A stretch of 64,000 nucleotides of DNA, from positions 372,001 through 436,000 of the forward strand of contig NZ_PXNN01000003.1 of assembly GCF_003007685.1 (NCBI RefSeq), read 5' to 3'. Origin of the DNA: Marinobacter halophilus (GTDB taxonomy: Bacteria > Pseudomonadota > Gammaproteobacteria > Pseudomonadales > Oleiphilaceae). The notes beneath the pieces were generated by a model that saw only the letters and a program-made list of their open reading frames with translations, was not told the DNA's origin and made no database searches. Position 1 is the stretch's first letter; each line of letters begins with the position of its first letter. Of this stretch, positions 9,154 to 18,549 are shown one piece after another. Made by a program: the position numbers and the translations under genes.

Positions 9154-9699
9154 ATGCATTGGCTGACTGTGCAGCGTTTAATGCTGCTGTTTTTGGTGGT
9201 GATTTCTGTTCCGGCGTGGGCCGAGCAATGTCCGGCCTTTCTCGATCACGATCAGCGCAAGCTGCATTCCAAAGACAGTGTGAACCTGTGTGAGCTCGCG
9301 GCAGGCAAGCCCATGTTGGTGGTCAACACTGCCAGCCGTTGCGGTTACACCGGGCAATTTGAGGGCCTGGAAGCCCTACATAAAGAGTATGCGTCTCAAG
9401 GGCTGGTGGTGGTTGGGTTCGCGAGCGACGATTTTCGCCAAGAGGCAGGTACTGAGGAGGAAGCCGCCGAGGTGTGCTTCGTCAATTTTGGCGTCACCTT
9501 TACCATGATTGCGCCGGGCGCGGTGACCGGGCGTGATGCTAACCCGGTCTTTCAGGAACTGAACCGTCAGAGCCAGCCGCCCCGGTGGAACTTTACTAAA
9601 TACGTGCTGAACCGGACAGGTCAGGTGACAGCGAGCTTCCCCAGCCGGGTGCGGCCAGATGATCCTCAGTTGATCGAAGCGCTGGACGCAGTGCTATAG
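9154..9699 (+). CDS. Exported glutathione peroxidase family protein
   Basis: The 181-residue product has a signal peptide (about residues 1-23, VPAWA cleavage) followed by a thioredoxin-fold glutathione peroxidase domain. The peroxidatic cysteine lies in [15 protein letters not shown], and the [12 protein letters not shown] segment carries the conserved Trp and Asn of the active site. It should reduce peroxides in the periplasm using a thiol donor; bacterial forms usually use thioredoxin-like donors rather than glutathione. An AGGGAG sequence precedes the ATG. Its 3' end overlaps the convergent LLM oxidoreductase gene by 34 bases. Confidence 0.88.
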   Translation: MHWLTVQRLMLLFLVVISVPAWAEQCPAFLDHDQRKLHSKDSVNLCELAAGKPMLVVNTASRCGYTGQFEGLEALHKEYASQGLVVVGFASDDFRQEAGTEEEAAEVCFVNFGVTFTMIAPGAVTGRDANPVFQELNRQSQPPRWNFTKYVLNRTGQVTASFPSRVRPDDPQLIEALDAVL

Positions 9700-10685
9700 T
9701 CTCGGGTTTGCGCCAGAATATCCAGCGCCTGGCGCCGTTTGGCGGGATCGTAAATATCCACCGTAAACATCAGCTCGTCGACCACGATATCGGACAACAG
9801 GTTGTCCAATTGCTCTCGAAGGGCATTGGCATCACCCATTATCTGCAGGCCCAGGAAATCCTGCACACTGGCTTTCTCGCCGGCGTTCCACAGACCAGCC
9901 ATGGACTCAATCGGTGGCTTCATCCACAGCGGCTGGCCGCGGAATAAAGATAGAATCCGCTGATAGCTGGTGGTGCTGAGGAATTGGGCCTGCTCCATGG
10001 ATTCCGCTGGAATCGCCGGAATGGCCAGCATCGAATAAGGCTTTTTCAGCTGCGCAGAAGGCCGGAACAGATCCCGATACACTTTCAATGCTTCGCGGTA
10101 CAGCCGCGGCGCAAAATGGCCGGCAAAGGCGTAAGGCAGGCCCCGGATGGCGGCCAGCTGGGCACTGTACAGGCTGGAGCCGAGTAACCAGATCGGTACC
10201 TCGGTGCCGGCACCGGGAATGGCTTTTACCGCTTGCCCCGGTCGCAGCGGGCCCAGCAAAGTTTGCAGGCTCTCGACATCCTCCGGAAACTGGTCAGCCC
10301 CTAGGCCTTCCCGGCGCAGCGCTCGGGCGGTGACCGGATCAGTGCCGGGGGCACGGCCCAAACCCAGATCAATCCGGCCCGGATACAGGCATTCCAGCGT
10401 ACCGAACTGTTCGGCGACTACCAGGGGCGGGTGATTGGGCAGCATCACGCCGCCAGAACCAACCCGGATGGTCTCGGTTTTGCCAGCGATGTGACCAACC
10501 AGCACCGACGTGGCCGAGCTGGAAATGCCTTCCATGTTGTGGTGCTCGGCCAGCCAGAACCGTTTGAAGCCGAGTTGCTCGGCGTGTTGCGCGTAGGCGA
10601 CGCTGTTGGCGAGAGTCGCACTGACCGAATCGCCCTCGCGAACGGATGCGAGTTCAAGCAGAGAGTAGTCGGGGAGTAGCGCCAT
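9666..10685 (-). CDS. LLM-class flavin-dependent oxidoreductase (YhbW-like)
   Basis: The roughly 339-residue protein is a bacterial luciferase-like TIM barrel: an N-terminal [11 protein letters not shown] strand, the WLAEHHNM segment and the [12 protein letters not shown] loop near residue 78, and [11 protein letters not shown]. These enzymes use FMNH2 or F420H2; the YhbW branch has no firmly known substrate. The start at 10685 aligns with relatives; an in-frame ATG at 10730 would add 15 residues, and neither has a clear Shine-Dalgarno. Its tail overlaps the peroxidase gene on the other strand. Confidence 0.85.
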   Translation of the reverse strand: MALLPDYSLLELASVREGDSVSATLANSVAYAQHAEQLGFKRFWLAEHHNMEGISSSATSVLVGHIAGKTETIRVGSGGVMLPNHPPLVVAEQFGTLECLYPGRIDLGLGRAPGTDPVTARALRREGLGADQFPEDVESLQTLLGPLRPGQAVKAIPGAGTEVPIWLLGSSLYSAQLAAIRGLPYAFAGHFAPRLYREALKVYRDLFRPSAQLKKPYSMLAIPAIPAESMEQAQFLSTTSYQRILSLFRGQPLWMKPPIESMAGLWNAGEKASVQDFLGLQIMGDANALREQLDNLLSDIVVDELMFTVDIYDPAKRRQALDILAQTRDYSTASSASIN

Positions 10686-10809
10686 AAAATTGTTTACCAG
10701 ATCGTGAGCCGTCGGTGCGTTTTGCACCATACTCTACAGTAGTATTCAGGCTTGCTAAATCTTCATCCAATTCACCATTTAATTGATGCTCGAATCGAGG
10801 ACAAAGTCT

Positions 10810-11955
10810 ATGGCTGAGACATTTACTGAGGCTCTGGTCGAGCAACTCAGGCAAAACCTGGGCGACACTCTGCATGCCCTGGCCGGTGAAGAGGTGAACT
10901 GGGGCGAGTTTGTGGCACAGGGGCTCAGTCAACTGCTGATCTCGGTCATCTATCTTACGCTGTTTATCGGGGCCTATCTGCTGGTGATGGGCGCGATCCG
11001 GCTGGTGCTGGGCAAGCAGCGGGCACAAAAGCCGCTGTTTTCACAGGTGCGCACCGGCGCCCGCTATCTGACCGGACTGGGTGCATTGTTGGTGATTCTG
11101 GCCCAGTTCGGGGCTTCGCCGGAGCTGCTCAAGGCCATGGCCCGGGCGGGGTTGATGGCGTTCGGATTTTTTGTGGCCTGGCTGGTTGTCAGCCGCCTGA
11201 CCAGAGACGGGATGACCCGTTACAGAATGGACCCGTCTATCCGCCAGCTGGTTGAAAACCTGTTCTCGGTAGTGGCTGGAACGCTGGCGGTGGTAACGGT
11301 TTTGGCCCAGTTTGGCTTTGATGTGCTCTCGATCATTGCCGGTTTGGGCATCGTTGGTATTGCGGTTGGCTTTGCTGCCCAATCCACCCTGTCGAATTTC
11401 ATTGCCGGCATTACGCTGCTGATTGAGCGCCCGTTTCGCATCGGTGACTGGGTGACCATCAACGGTCAGGACGGCAAAGTGGTGAAAATTGCCCTGCGCA
11501 CGACCTGGCTGCGCACCCGCGACAACATTTTTACCATGATTCCTAATGACAGTGTGGCGTCGTCTGATATCGTCAATTACAGTGCCGAGGGCGCGACCCG
11601 GCTTAATATTCCGGTTGGTATTGCCTATAAGGAATCCGCGAAGGCGGCCAGAGAGGTGCTGATGCCACTGTTGCATGGGCATCCTGAGGTGTTGCAGGCA
11701 GTGGGTATGGAGCCGCGGGTGGTACTCAAGAGTCTGGGCGATTCATCCGTCAATCTGGAGATCAAAATATGGATTACGCCGGATAATCTGGACGTGCAGC
11801 CCAGAATCATGGCAGACATTCTGGAGCAGATGAAAGAGGCGCTGGACGCCGCCGGTATCGAGATTCCGTTCCCCCATTTGCAGTTGTTTATTGATGATGC
11901 CACAGGGCTGAAGCCGATCGTGGAGCCTCTCTACCCAAAGCTGGCAGCAAATTGA
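10810..11955 (+). CDS. mscS: Small-conductance mechanosensitive ion channel (MscS family)
   Basis: The 381-residue protein has four to five membrane helices, the last being the pore helix, followed by the MscS beta domain (ITLLIERPFRIGDWV, then IPNDSVASSDIVNYS) and an alpha/beta C-terminal domain. It opens under membrane tension to release solutes after osmotic downshock. The ATG at 10810 has GAGGA nine bases upstream. It may be co-transcribed with the methyltransferase gene 19 bases downstream. Confidence 0.9.
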   Translation: MAETFTEALVEQLRQNLGDTLHALAGEEVNWGEFVAQGLSQLLISVIYLTLFIGAYLLVMGAIRLVLGKQRAQKPLFSQVRTGARYLTGLGALLVILAQFGASPELLKAMARAGLMAFGFFVAWLVVSRLTRDGMTRYRMDPSIRQLVENLFSVVAGTLAVVTVLAQFGFDVLSIIAGLGIVGIAVGFAAQSTLSNFIAGITLLIERPFRIGDWVTINGQDGKVVKIALRTTWLRTRDNIFTMIPNDSVASSDIVNYSAEGATRLNIPVGIAYKESAKAAREVLMPLLHGHPEVLQAVGMEPRVVLKSLGDSSVNLEIKIWITPDNLDVQPRIMADILEQMKEALDAAGIEIPFPHLQLFIDDATGLKPIVEPLYPKLAAN

Positions 11956-11974
11956 CCAGAGCAAGGAAACCTGC

Positions 11975-12733
11975 GTGAACAATCCCAGTGAGTATTATGA
12001 AAACGACATCACTCTGGCCCAGTATCTGGAGTTTAACTTCGGTGAATCCTGGCACGGCGAGGCCAATTTCCCGAAAGAACTGGCCGATGCCGCGATTGCT
12101 GCGCTGGATGGCCGGGCGACCTGCCGGGCGATCGACATAGGCTGTGCCTGTGGCCGGACAGCGCTGGAGCTGGCCCGGCATTTTGATCACGTTGATGGCG
12201 TCGATTTTTCCCAGACCTTTATCGACACCTGCCGGGACGTGGTGCGCGAGGGTGCGGCGCGATATGCCAGGCCGGAGGAAGGCGAGCTGGTCAGCTATCA
12301 GGAACGGTCACTGGCCTCCCTGGGCCTGACCGAGGTCGCCTGTAAAGTGGCGTTTCATCAGGGCGATGCCTGCGATCTGGAGCCGGATTACCGGGATTAC
12401 GATCTGGTGCTGGCGGGTAACCTGATTGACCGCCTCTACAAACCGTCGCTGTTCCTCGAGACCATTCACGAGCGCATTAGCGATCTTGGCCTGCTGGTGA
12501 TTGCGTCACCTTACACCTGGCTGGAAGACTACACGCCGAAAACGGAGTGGGTGGGTGGTGTGATCAAAGACGGCCAGCCCTACTCAACCCTGGACGGCTT
12601 GAAAGACATGCTGTCGCCTCACTTCCGGATGCTGGGTGAGCCGCGGAGCTTGCCGTTCGTAATACGGGAGACCCGTAACAAATTCCAGCACAGCTTTTCC
12701 GAACTGACGATTTGGGAGAAGTTGCCGCAGTAA
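11975..12733 (+). CDS. Putative 4-mercaptohistidine N1-methyltransferase, stand-alone OvoA C-terminal domain
   Basis: The 252-residue class I SAM-dependent methyltransferase has motif I IDIGCACGRTALELA near residue 50. It carries landmarks I associate with the OvoA C-terminal methyltransferase family: the N-terminal YYENDITLAQYLEFNFG and the C-terminal LPFVIRETRNKFQHS. In ovothiol synthesis this domain methylates 4-mercaptohistidine and is normally fused to an iron sulfoxide synthase; here it stands alone and no ovoA partner is in the window. It starts with GTG preceded by AAGGAAA and ends before a strong terminator. Confidence 0.8.
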   Translation: MNNPSEYYENDITLAQYLEFNFGESWHGEANFPKELADAAIAALDGRATCRAIDIGCACGRTALELARHFDHVDGVDFSQTFIDTCRDVVREGAARYARPEEGELVSYQERSLASLGLTEVACKVAFHQGDACDLEPDYRDYDLVLAGNLIDRLYKPSLFLETIHERISDLGLLVIASPYTWLEDYTPKTEWVGGVIKDGQPYSTLDGLKDMLSPHFRMLGEPRSLPFVIRETRNKFQHSFSELTIWEKLPQ

Positions 12734-12824
12734 TCGGCAGTGTCACGAAAAGGTCATCTGCGGAGGTTACTCTGAGCACTCATCAGGACAATGCATTGTG
12801 TTGGTGCATCGTGTGATTGCTTTT

Positions 12825-12848
12825 AGCCGGGGACTCCCCGGCTTTTTT
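12825..12848 (+). terminator. Rho-independent terminator after the methyltransferase gene
   Basis: AGCCGGGG and CCCCGGCT form an 8-bp GC-rich stem with a three-base loop followed by a run of T on the plus strand. The minus strand, along which lldR ends nearby, lacks a matching T-run, so it serves mainly the mscS/methyltransferase transcript. Confidence 0.85.
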
Positions 12849-12858
12849 ATGCGTATTT

Positions 12859-13626
12859 TTAGCGATTTTCCCGCCTGAGTGCCCGCTCTCGCCGGCGCTC
12901 GCTTTCCGTGTGTTCGGAAATGGTTTTCTGCACAAATTCGATGTGCTCGGCGGCGATGACTCTGGCGTCATCGGCCCGACCTTCAAGAATCGCGGAATAC
13001 AAATTTTGGTGCTGGTCGATCAGGCCCTGCCGGGTTTTCACTTCCTTTGAGTACATGCCGCCGATGTTGGTGACGATGTCGCTTTTTAACAGGCTGAACA
13101 GATTGCGCATGGTGTGCAGCAGAATCACGTTGTGGCTGGCTTCGGCGATGGCCATGTGAAAGCTGGCGTCTGCGGCGCCTTCCTGCTCGATATTCTCTTT
13201 CGTGGACGCCTGATAGCAGGCATCGAGTTGCTGCCAGGCTTTGGTCAGGTGTTCCTTGTCAACTTCAGTTGCCCGCAGCGCCGCGTAATAGGCGCAGTCT
13301 GCCTCCAGGGTGCGGCGGAACTCCAGCAGATCACGGTGGGCTTCCGGCCGGTTTTCCAGCAGTTGGATCAGCGGATCGCTGAAGCTGGCGCCCAGGTTTT
13401 CGGTGACAAAATTGCCGCCGCCCTGACGACTGTTCAGCAGACCCTTGGCGGCCAGCCGTTGCACCGCTTCTCTGAGCGATGGCCGCGACACGCCGAACTG
13501 CTCGGCCAGTGCCCGCTCGGGTGGCAAGCGCTGGCCGGGCTGCAGAGTGCCCTCCAGAATCATGGTTTCCAGTTGTTCCACAATGGTGTCGGCCAGACGT
13601 CTGGGGGCAATGTGGTTAATCGGCAT
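12859..13626 (-). CDS. lldR: GntR/FadR-family lactate-responsive repressor LldR
   Basis: The 255-residue protein has an N-terminal winged helix (LPPERALAEQFGVSRPSLREAVQRLAAKGLL, about residues 34-64) and a C-terminal FCD ligand domain with metal-binding histidine positions (SFHMAIAEASHN). It faces lldP across 225 bases containing two TTGGT-N3-ACCAA palindromes, the site type of LldR/PdhR proteins. It should repress the lactate operon until L- or D-lactate binds. Family and context agree closely. Confidence 0.92.
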   Translation of the reverse strand: MPINHIAPRRLADTIVEQLETMILEGTLQPGQRLPPERALAEQFGVSRPSLREAVQRLAAKGLLNSRQGGGNFVTENLGASFSDPLIQLLENRPEAHRDLLEFRRTLEADCAYYAALRATEVDKEHLTKAWQQLDACYQASTKENIEQEGAADASFHMAIAEASHNVILLHTMRNLFSLLKSDIVTNIGGMYSKEVKTRQGLIDQHQNLYSAILEGRADDARVIAAEHIEFVQKTISEHTESERRRERALRRENR

Positions 13627-13668
13627 GCGCTGTCTCTTTATTTCAGGGTGGGTGATCCCGGTATAAAA

Positions 13669-13681
13669 TTGGTCTTACCAA
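13669..13681. promoter_or_regulatory. Predicted LldR operator 1
   Basis: TTGGT-CTT-ACCAA is a perfect 5+3+5 palindrome 43 bases upstream of the lldR start. It matches the TNGT-N3-ACNA type site of FadR-subfamily regulators and suggests autoregulation. Confidence 0.75.
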
Positions 13682-13806
13682 AAAAAATGTTGCCTGTCTT
13701 TGTACTTGTTTTCATGACAAAACGGCAGGGTTATTCGACTAATGTCTTAGTTTTGGATTTTGACAGGGTCTGGCTGCTCAAATAATGTACCCGACAATAT
13801 CTTGTC

Positions 13807-13823
13807 AATTGGTAATACCAATT
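13807..13823. promoter_or_regulatory. Predicted LldR operator 2, upstream of lldP
   Basis: AATTGGT-AAT-ACCAATT is a perfect 7+3+7 palindrome 29 bases before the lldP start codon, where bound repressor would block the promoter or early transcription. It is 138 bases from operator 1 (start to start), close to 13 helical turns, which would allow looping. Confidence 0.8.
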
Positions 13824-13851
13824 ATCCAAAAATAAAACTCTGGAGAAAAAC

Positions 13852-15543
13852 ATGTCATCCGGATCGCTCGCCCTGCTGGCCTTTGCCCCCATTCTTCTGG
13901 CCGGCATTCTGTTAATTGGTTTTCGCTTGCCCGCCCGCCATGCTATGCCGGTGGTGTTTCTGGTTACTGCCCTGATCGGCTACAGCGCCTGGGATATGAC
14001 CCTGAACCGCATTCTGGCCTCGTCGCTGCAAGGGCTGGTGATTACCGTTGGCGTATTGTGGATCATCTTCGGTGCCATTCTGCTGCTGAACACCCTCAAA
14101 CATTCCGGTGCTATTGCCACTATCCGTTCCGGTTTTACCGACATCACGCCAGATCGCCGAATTCAGGCCATAATTATTGTCTGGTTGTTTGGTAGTTTCA
14201 TCGAGGGTGCCTCCGGCTTTGGAACGCCGGCAGCCATCGTCGCGCCATTGCTGGTGGCGGTGGGTTTCCCGGCCATGGCGGCGGTGATGCTGGGCATGAT
14301 GGTGCAAAGCACACCGGTGTCGTTCGGGGCCGTGGGTACGCCGATTATCGTGGGGGTGACCACCGGTCTGGATCAGAACACCATCAGTGGCCAGCTGACC
14401 GACGCCGGTTCCAGTTGGGACAGCTACCTGCAGCTGATCACCACCGAAGTGGCGCTGACCCACGCGGTGGTCGGTGTGCTGATGCCGCTGTTGATGGTGA
14501 CCATGATGACCCGCTTCTTTGGCCGCAACAAAAGCTGGAAAGAGGGATTGGAGGTAATGCCCTTCGCGCTGTTTGCCGGCGTCGCCTTTGTAGTGCCCTA
14601 CGCCATCACCGGTGCCTTACTCGGGCCGGAGTTCCCGTCTCTGCTGGGCGGCCTGATTGGCCTGGCGGTGGTGACCACGGCAGCCAAAAAAGGCTTTCTG
14701 ATTCCGCAGAAAACCTGGAATTTTGCCGAGAAAAAAGACTGGCCTGCGGAGTGGATGGGTACCCTGGAAATGAAGCTGGATGACATCGCCGCGCACCCCA
14801 TGAGTGGATTCCGGGCCTGGCTACCCTATGTACTGATGGGCATCATTCTGGTGATCAGCCGCACGGTTGAGCCGGTCAAACAGTTCTTCGTCAGCATCGG
14901 GGTGTCGTTCTCCAATATTCTTGGTGAGGCTGGCATCAATGCCGGTGTGCAGCCGCTGTACCTGCCGGGTGGCATTCTGGTGATGGTGGTCATTGCCACC
15001 TTCTTCATCCACCGGATGACGGCCCGGGCCATGACAGAGGCGGTGAAGGAGTCGGGCGGCGTACTGTTGAGTGCCGGCTTTGTGCTGTTGTTCACCATTC
15101 CGATGGTGCGCATTATGATCAACTCTGGCGTTAACCTGGCAGACTTGCCGAGCATGCCTTTGGCCATGGCGGCCTGGATGGCGGATGCTGTTGGCGGTAT
15201 CTATCCGTTGATGGCACCGACGGTGGGTGCGCTGGGTGCGTTCCTGGCGGGCTCCAACACGGTGTCCAACATGATGTTCAGCCAGTTCCAGTTTGGCGTG
15301 GCGCAAAGCCTTGGTCTGTCCACCGCCCTGATGGTGGCAGTGCAGGCGGTGGGCGCCGCGGCCGGCAACATGATCGCCATTCATAACGTGGTGGCGGCGT
15401 CAGCCACCGTCGGCCTGCTGGGCCGGGAAGGCCAGACTCTGCGCAAGACCATCTGGCCGACCCTGTACTATCTTGTAGTAACTGGTCTGTTGACCTTGCT
15501 GGCGGCTTATGGTCTGGGGCTGACTGACCCTCTGATGAACTGA
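13852..15543 (+). CDS. lldP: L-lactate permease
   Basis: The 563-residue LctP-family transporter has about a dozen membrane helices. The family motif [19 protein letters not shown] lies near residues 116-134 and a second conserved stretch [15 protein letters not shown] near 462-476. It imports lactate (also glycolate in relatives) with protons. TGGAGA precedes the ATG. It heads the operon lldP-lldE-lldF-lldG, with a 56-base gap to lldE. Confidence 0.95.
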   Translation: MSSGSLALLAFAPILLAGILLIGFRLPARHAMPVVFLVTALIGYSAWDMTLNRILASSLQGLVITVGVLWIIFGAILLLNTLKHSGAIATIRSGFTDITPDRRIQAIIIVWLFGSFIEGASGFGTPAAIVAPLLVAVGFPAMAAVMLGMMVQSTPVSFGAVGTPIIVGVTTGLDQNTISGQLTDAGSSWDSYLQLITTEVALTHAVVGVLMPLLMVTMMTRFFGRNKSWKEGLEVMPFALFAGVAFVVPYAITGALLGPEFPSLLGGLIGLAVVTTAAKKGFLIPQKTWNFAEKKDWPAEWMGTLEMKLDDIAAHPMSGFRAWLPYVLMGIILVISRTVEPVKQFFVSIGVSFSNILGEAGINAGVQPLYLPGGILVMVVIATFFIHRMTARAMTEAVKESGGVLLSAGFVLLFTIPMVRIMINSGVNLADLPSMPLAMAAWMADAVGGIYPLMAPTVGALGAFLAGSNTVSNMMFSQFQFGVAQSLGLSTALMVAVQAVGAAAGNMIAIHNVVAASATVGLLGREGQTLRKTIWPTLYYLVVTGLLTLLAAYGLGLTDPLMN

Positions 15544-15599
15544 TTCCTAACAACGGGCAGGGCCGCGGTATGGCCCCCAGCGTCCGGAGGCAATGACTG

Positions 15600-16427
15600 A
15601 TGAGTGAACTGTTCTACGATGCCGCACCCAACGCGACCCGGGTAGCCCCCGAGCGATCAGCACCCCGGGTGTATCCGGCAAAGCCGGCGGAAGTCACCTT
15701 GTTCGGCACCTGCGTGATGGATCTGTTTTTTCCGGAAGCGGGGCTGGACGCCATCCGATTGCTGGAGCGGGAAGGCTTGCGCGTGCACTTTCCTCAGGAA
15801 CAGTCCTGTTGTGGCCAGCCAGCCTGGACCTCCGGTTACGTAAACGAAGCGCGGGACGTGGCGCGGGCTCAACTGAATCTTCTTGATAACGGCCTGCCGG
15901 TGGTGGTGCCGTCCGGCTCTTGCGCCGGCATGTTTCGCCAGCATTACCGGGAAGTCTTTGCCGATGAGCCGGCGACGCTCAAGCGGGTGGCTGATCTGGC
16001 CGGGCGCACCTTCGAGCTCACCGAGTTCCTGCTGCACGTGTGCAAGGTGCAGTGGCACGATCTGGGCCAGCCGACCCGGATTGCCCTGCATACCTCCTGT
16101 TCCGCGCGCAGGGAAATGAACACTCATCTGCATGCCCGGGAACTGCTGGGCAAGCTGAGCAACGTGGAGCGCCTGGATCATGACCATGAAAGCGAGTGCT
16201 GCGGTTTCGGCGGCACCTTCTCTGTGCGCATGCCGGAAGTGTCCGGCGCCATGGTACTGGATAAAACCCGTTCGTTGAGAGAGTCAGGCGCGGCCGAAAT
16301 GGTGACCGCTGACGGTGGGTGCCTGCTCAATATCAACGGTTCTCTGGACAAGCAGCAACAGGCTTTTCGCGGCCGGCATCTGGCCAGTTTTCTGTGGGAA
16401 CGGGTCAGCGGGGAGGTCAGCTCATGA
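15600..16427 (+). CDS. lldE: L-lactate dehydrogenase complex subunit LldE/LutA (CCG domain Fe-S protein)
   Basis: The 275-residue protein has two cysteine-rich CCG domains: QSCCGQPAWTSG followed by SGSCAGM, and later HTSCSARREM with ECCGFGGTFSV. These hold an unusual iron-sulfur cluster in the LldEFG (LutABC) lactate-oxidising complex. An unusual leader of about 25 residues precedes the core. The ATG lies in CAATGACTGATGAG with GGAGG upstream. Its stop overlaps the lldF start (ATGA). Confidence 0.93.
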   Translation: MSELFYDAAPNATRVAPERSAPRVYPAKPAEVTLFGTCVMDLFFPEAGLDAIRLLEREGLRVHFPQEQSCCGQPAWTSGYVNEARDVARAQLNLLDNGLPVVVPSGSCAGMFRQHYREVFADEPATLKRVADLAGRTFELTEFLLHVCKVQWHDLGQPTRIALHTSCSARREMNTHLHARELLGKLSNVERLDHDHESECCGFGGTFSVRMPEVSGAMVLDKTRSLRESGAAEMVTADGGCLLNINGSLDKQQQAFRGRHLASFLWERVSGEVSS

Positions 16428-17866
16428 GCCAGCGTATTCCGGTTACCGAATTGACTGACAGCTTCCGGGACCGTGCCGTTGGAGCGCTGGCCGACGGCCA
16501 GTTGCGTACCAACTTTCGGGTCGCCATGGACTCGCTGATGCAGAAGCGGGCCGATGCCTTCCCAGATGAAGAGGAGCGTGAAGGCCTGAGGGAACTGGGC
16601 AACCACATCAAGGCCCGGGCGCTGTCGCAGCTGCCGGATCTGCTGGAGCAGCTGGAGGCCAAACTCACAGAAAACGGTATCAAGGTTCACTGGGCGGAGA
16701 CCACGGAGCAGGCCAACCGCATTGTCCATGGCATCATCGAGTCCCGGCAGGGCACGCAGGTGGTGAAAGGCAAATCCATGGTCAGTGAAGAAATGGAGAT
16801 GAACGACTACCTGGCCGAGCGCGGCGTCGAGTGCCTGGAATCGGACATGGGCGAGTACATCGTCCAGCTTGATGGCGAAAAGCCGTCTCACATCATCATG
16901 CCGGCCATCCACAAGAACCGCCGGCAGGTGTCGAAGCTGTTCCACGACAAACTGGGCGTGGATGAGACCGAGGATGTCAACGAGCTGATCCAGATTGGCC
17001 GTCGCACCCTGCGCAAGAAATTTCTGGAAGCGGACGTGGGTGTGTCGGGCGTCAACTTCGCCATCGCCGAAACCGGTACTCTGCTGCTGGTGGAGAACGA
17101 AGGCAACGGCCGCATGAGCACCACGGCGCCGCCGGTGCATGTGGCGGTTACCGGAATTGAAAAGGTGGTGGGTAATCTGCGCGATGTGGTACCGCTGCTG
17201 TCCCTGCTGACCCGCTCGGCGCTGGGTCAGCCCATCACCACCTACGTGAACATGATCTCTGGCCCGCGTAAAGCAGACGAACTGGATGGCCCGGAAGAGG
17301 TGCACCTGGTGCTGCTGGACAATGGCCGCAGCGGTGCCTTTGCCGATGCCCAGCTACGCCAGACCCTGAATTGCATCCGCTGCGGTGCCTGTATGAACCA
17401 TTGCCCAGTGTACACCCGGGTGGGTGGCCATACTTACGGTGAGGTTTACCCCGGCCCCATCGGCAAGATCATTACGCCGCATATGGTGGGGCTGCACCAG
17501 GTGCCGGACCACCCCAGTGCCTCGTCTTTGTGTGGCGCTTGTGGTGACGTCTGCCCGGTGAAAATTCCGATTCCGGAATTGCTGCAGCGTTTGCGCCAGG
17601 AAAACGTGAAAAGCCCGGCGGAGCAGCCGCAAGTGAAAGACGGTGGGGCTAAATATTCGCCGGGGGAACGACGGTTGTGGGGGCTCTGGAAGACGCTGAA
17701 CACCCGGCCCGGTTTATACAAACTGTTCCTGTGGGGAGCGACCCGTTTGCGGGTGCTGGCGCCGAAGAACGTCGGCCCCTGGACCGACAACCACACAGCA
17801 CCGGTGCCGGCGCGACGATCCCTGCACGATCTGGCCAAACAACACTTGAACAAGGGAGGCCAGTGA
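16424..17866 (+). CDS. lldF: L-lactate dehydrogenase complex subunit LldF/LutB (iron-sulfur)
   Basis: The 480-residue protein has an N-terminal LUD domain (about residues 60-290, including AETGTLLLVENEGNGRM) and a C-terminal ferredoxin region with two CxxCxxCxxxCP motifs (CIRCGACMNHCP and CGACGDVCP) for two [4Fe-4S] clusters. It passes electrons from lactate oxidation toward the quinone pool. Translation is coupled to lldE by a four-base overlap and to lldG by TGATG. Confidence 0.94.
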   Translation: MSQRIPVTELTDSFRDRAVGALADGQLRTNFRVAMDSLMQKRADAFPDEEEREGLRELGNHIKARALSQLPDLLEQLEAKLTENGIKVHWAETTEQANRIVHGIIESRQGTQVVKGKSMVSEEMEMNDYLAERGVECLESDMGEYIVQLDGEKPSHIIMPAIHKNRRQVSKLFHDKLGVDETEDVNELIQIGRRTLRKKFLEADVGVSGVNFAIAETGTLLLVENEGNGRMSTTAPPVHVAVTGIEKVVGNLRDVVPLLSLLTRSALGQPITTYVNMISGPRKADELDGPEEVHLVLLDNGRSGAFADAQLRQTLNCIRCGACMNHCPVYTRVGGHTYGEVYPGPIGKIITPHMVGLHQVPDHPSASSLCGACGDVCPVKIPIPELLQRLRQENVKSPAEQPQVKDGGAKYSPGERRLWGLWKTLNTRPGLYKLFLWGATRLRVLAPKNVGPWTDNHTAPVPARRSLHDLAKQHLNKGGQ

Positions 17867-18537
17867 TGAGCGCCCGCAGCAACATCCTGAACAAACTCCG
17901 GGCTGGCCTGGCCGGCACTGCGCCACGGCCGGATGACTTCGATGACAAGCTGGTGACCGAACCCTGGCTGTACGCGCCGGAAGATCGCATCCTGCGTTTA
18001 CGTACTCTGATGGAGGCCGTGCACACCGAGGTTCATCAACTGGCATCCGCAGACTGGCCTGCCAAGGTGCAGCAGCTGTTGGACAGCCGGAATCTCGGCA
18101 ATCTGCTCTATGCCCCGGGCACCGACCATGGTCAGCAACTGGCGCAGCACTGGCAAAGCGCCGGTGCAACTCAGGATCTGCGGGCCTATGACCGCCCTAT
18201 TGAGGACTGGAAAGAAGAGCTGTTCTGGCAGGTAGATGCCAGTCTCACTGGTTCAGCGGGCGGTATTGCCGCCACCGGCTCATTAGTGCTCTGGCCGGAC
18301 CGGCACGAGCCGCGCCTGATGAGCCTGCTGCCGCCGCTGCATATTGCCTTGCTCAAGGCCAGTGAGATTGAAGACAACCTCTACGCCATGATGCAGAGAC
18401 AGCACTGGTCGGCCGGGTTGCCGACCAACCTGTTGCTCGTTTCCGGGCCGTCGAAAACCGCCGACATCGAGCAGGTTCTCGCCTACGGCGCGCACGGCCC
18501 GAAAGAGCTGGTGGTGCTGATTCTAGAAGACGCCTGA
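17866..18537 (+). CDS. lldG: L-lactate dehydrogenase complex subunit LldG/LutC
   Basis: The 223-residue LUD-domain protein, third subunit of the complex, has the conserved ASLTGSAGGIAATGSLVLW segment near residues 125-143. Its ATG overlaps the lldF stop and has AGGGAGG upstream. No lldD or dld gene is present in the window, so this complex appears to be the local lactate-oxidising enzyme. It runs into the convergent nitroreductase gene after 12 bases with no visible terminator. Confidence 0.92.
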   Translation: MSARSNILNKLRAGLAGTAPRPDDFDDKLVTEPWLYAPEDRILRLRTLMEAVHTEVHQLASADWPAKVQQLLDSRNLGNLLYAPGTDHGQQLAQHWQSAGATQDLRAYDRPIEDWKEELFWQVDASLTGSAGGIAATGSLVLWPDRHEPRLMSLLPPLHIALLKASEIEDNLYAMMQRQHWSAGLPTNLLLVSGPSKTADIEQVLAYGAHGPKELVVLILEDA

Positions 18538-18549
18538 GCTGACTGGCGG

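Noticed and set aside
16178..17305. 375-codon open frame on the minus strand opposite lldE/lldF
   Set aside because: It is a shadow: the plus strand encodes LldE and LldF with all Fe-S motifs, and the reverse frame is His/Arg/Gln-rich with no family resemblance.
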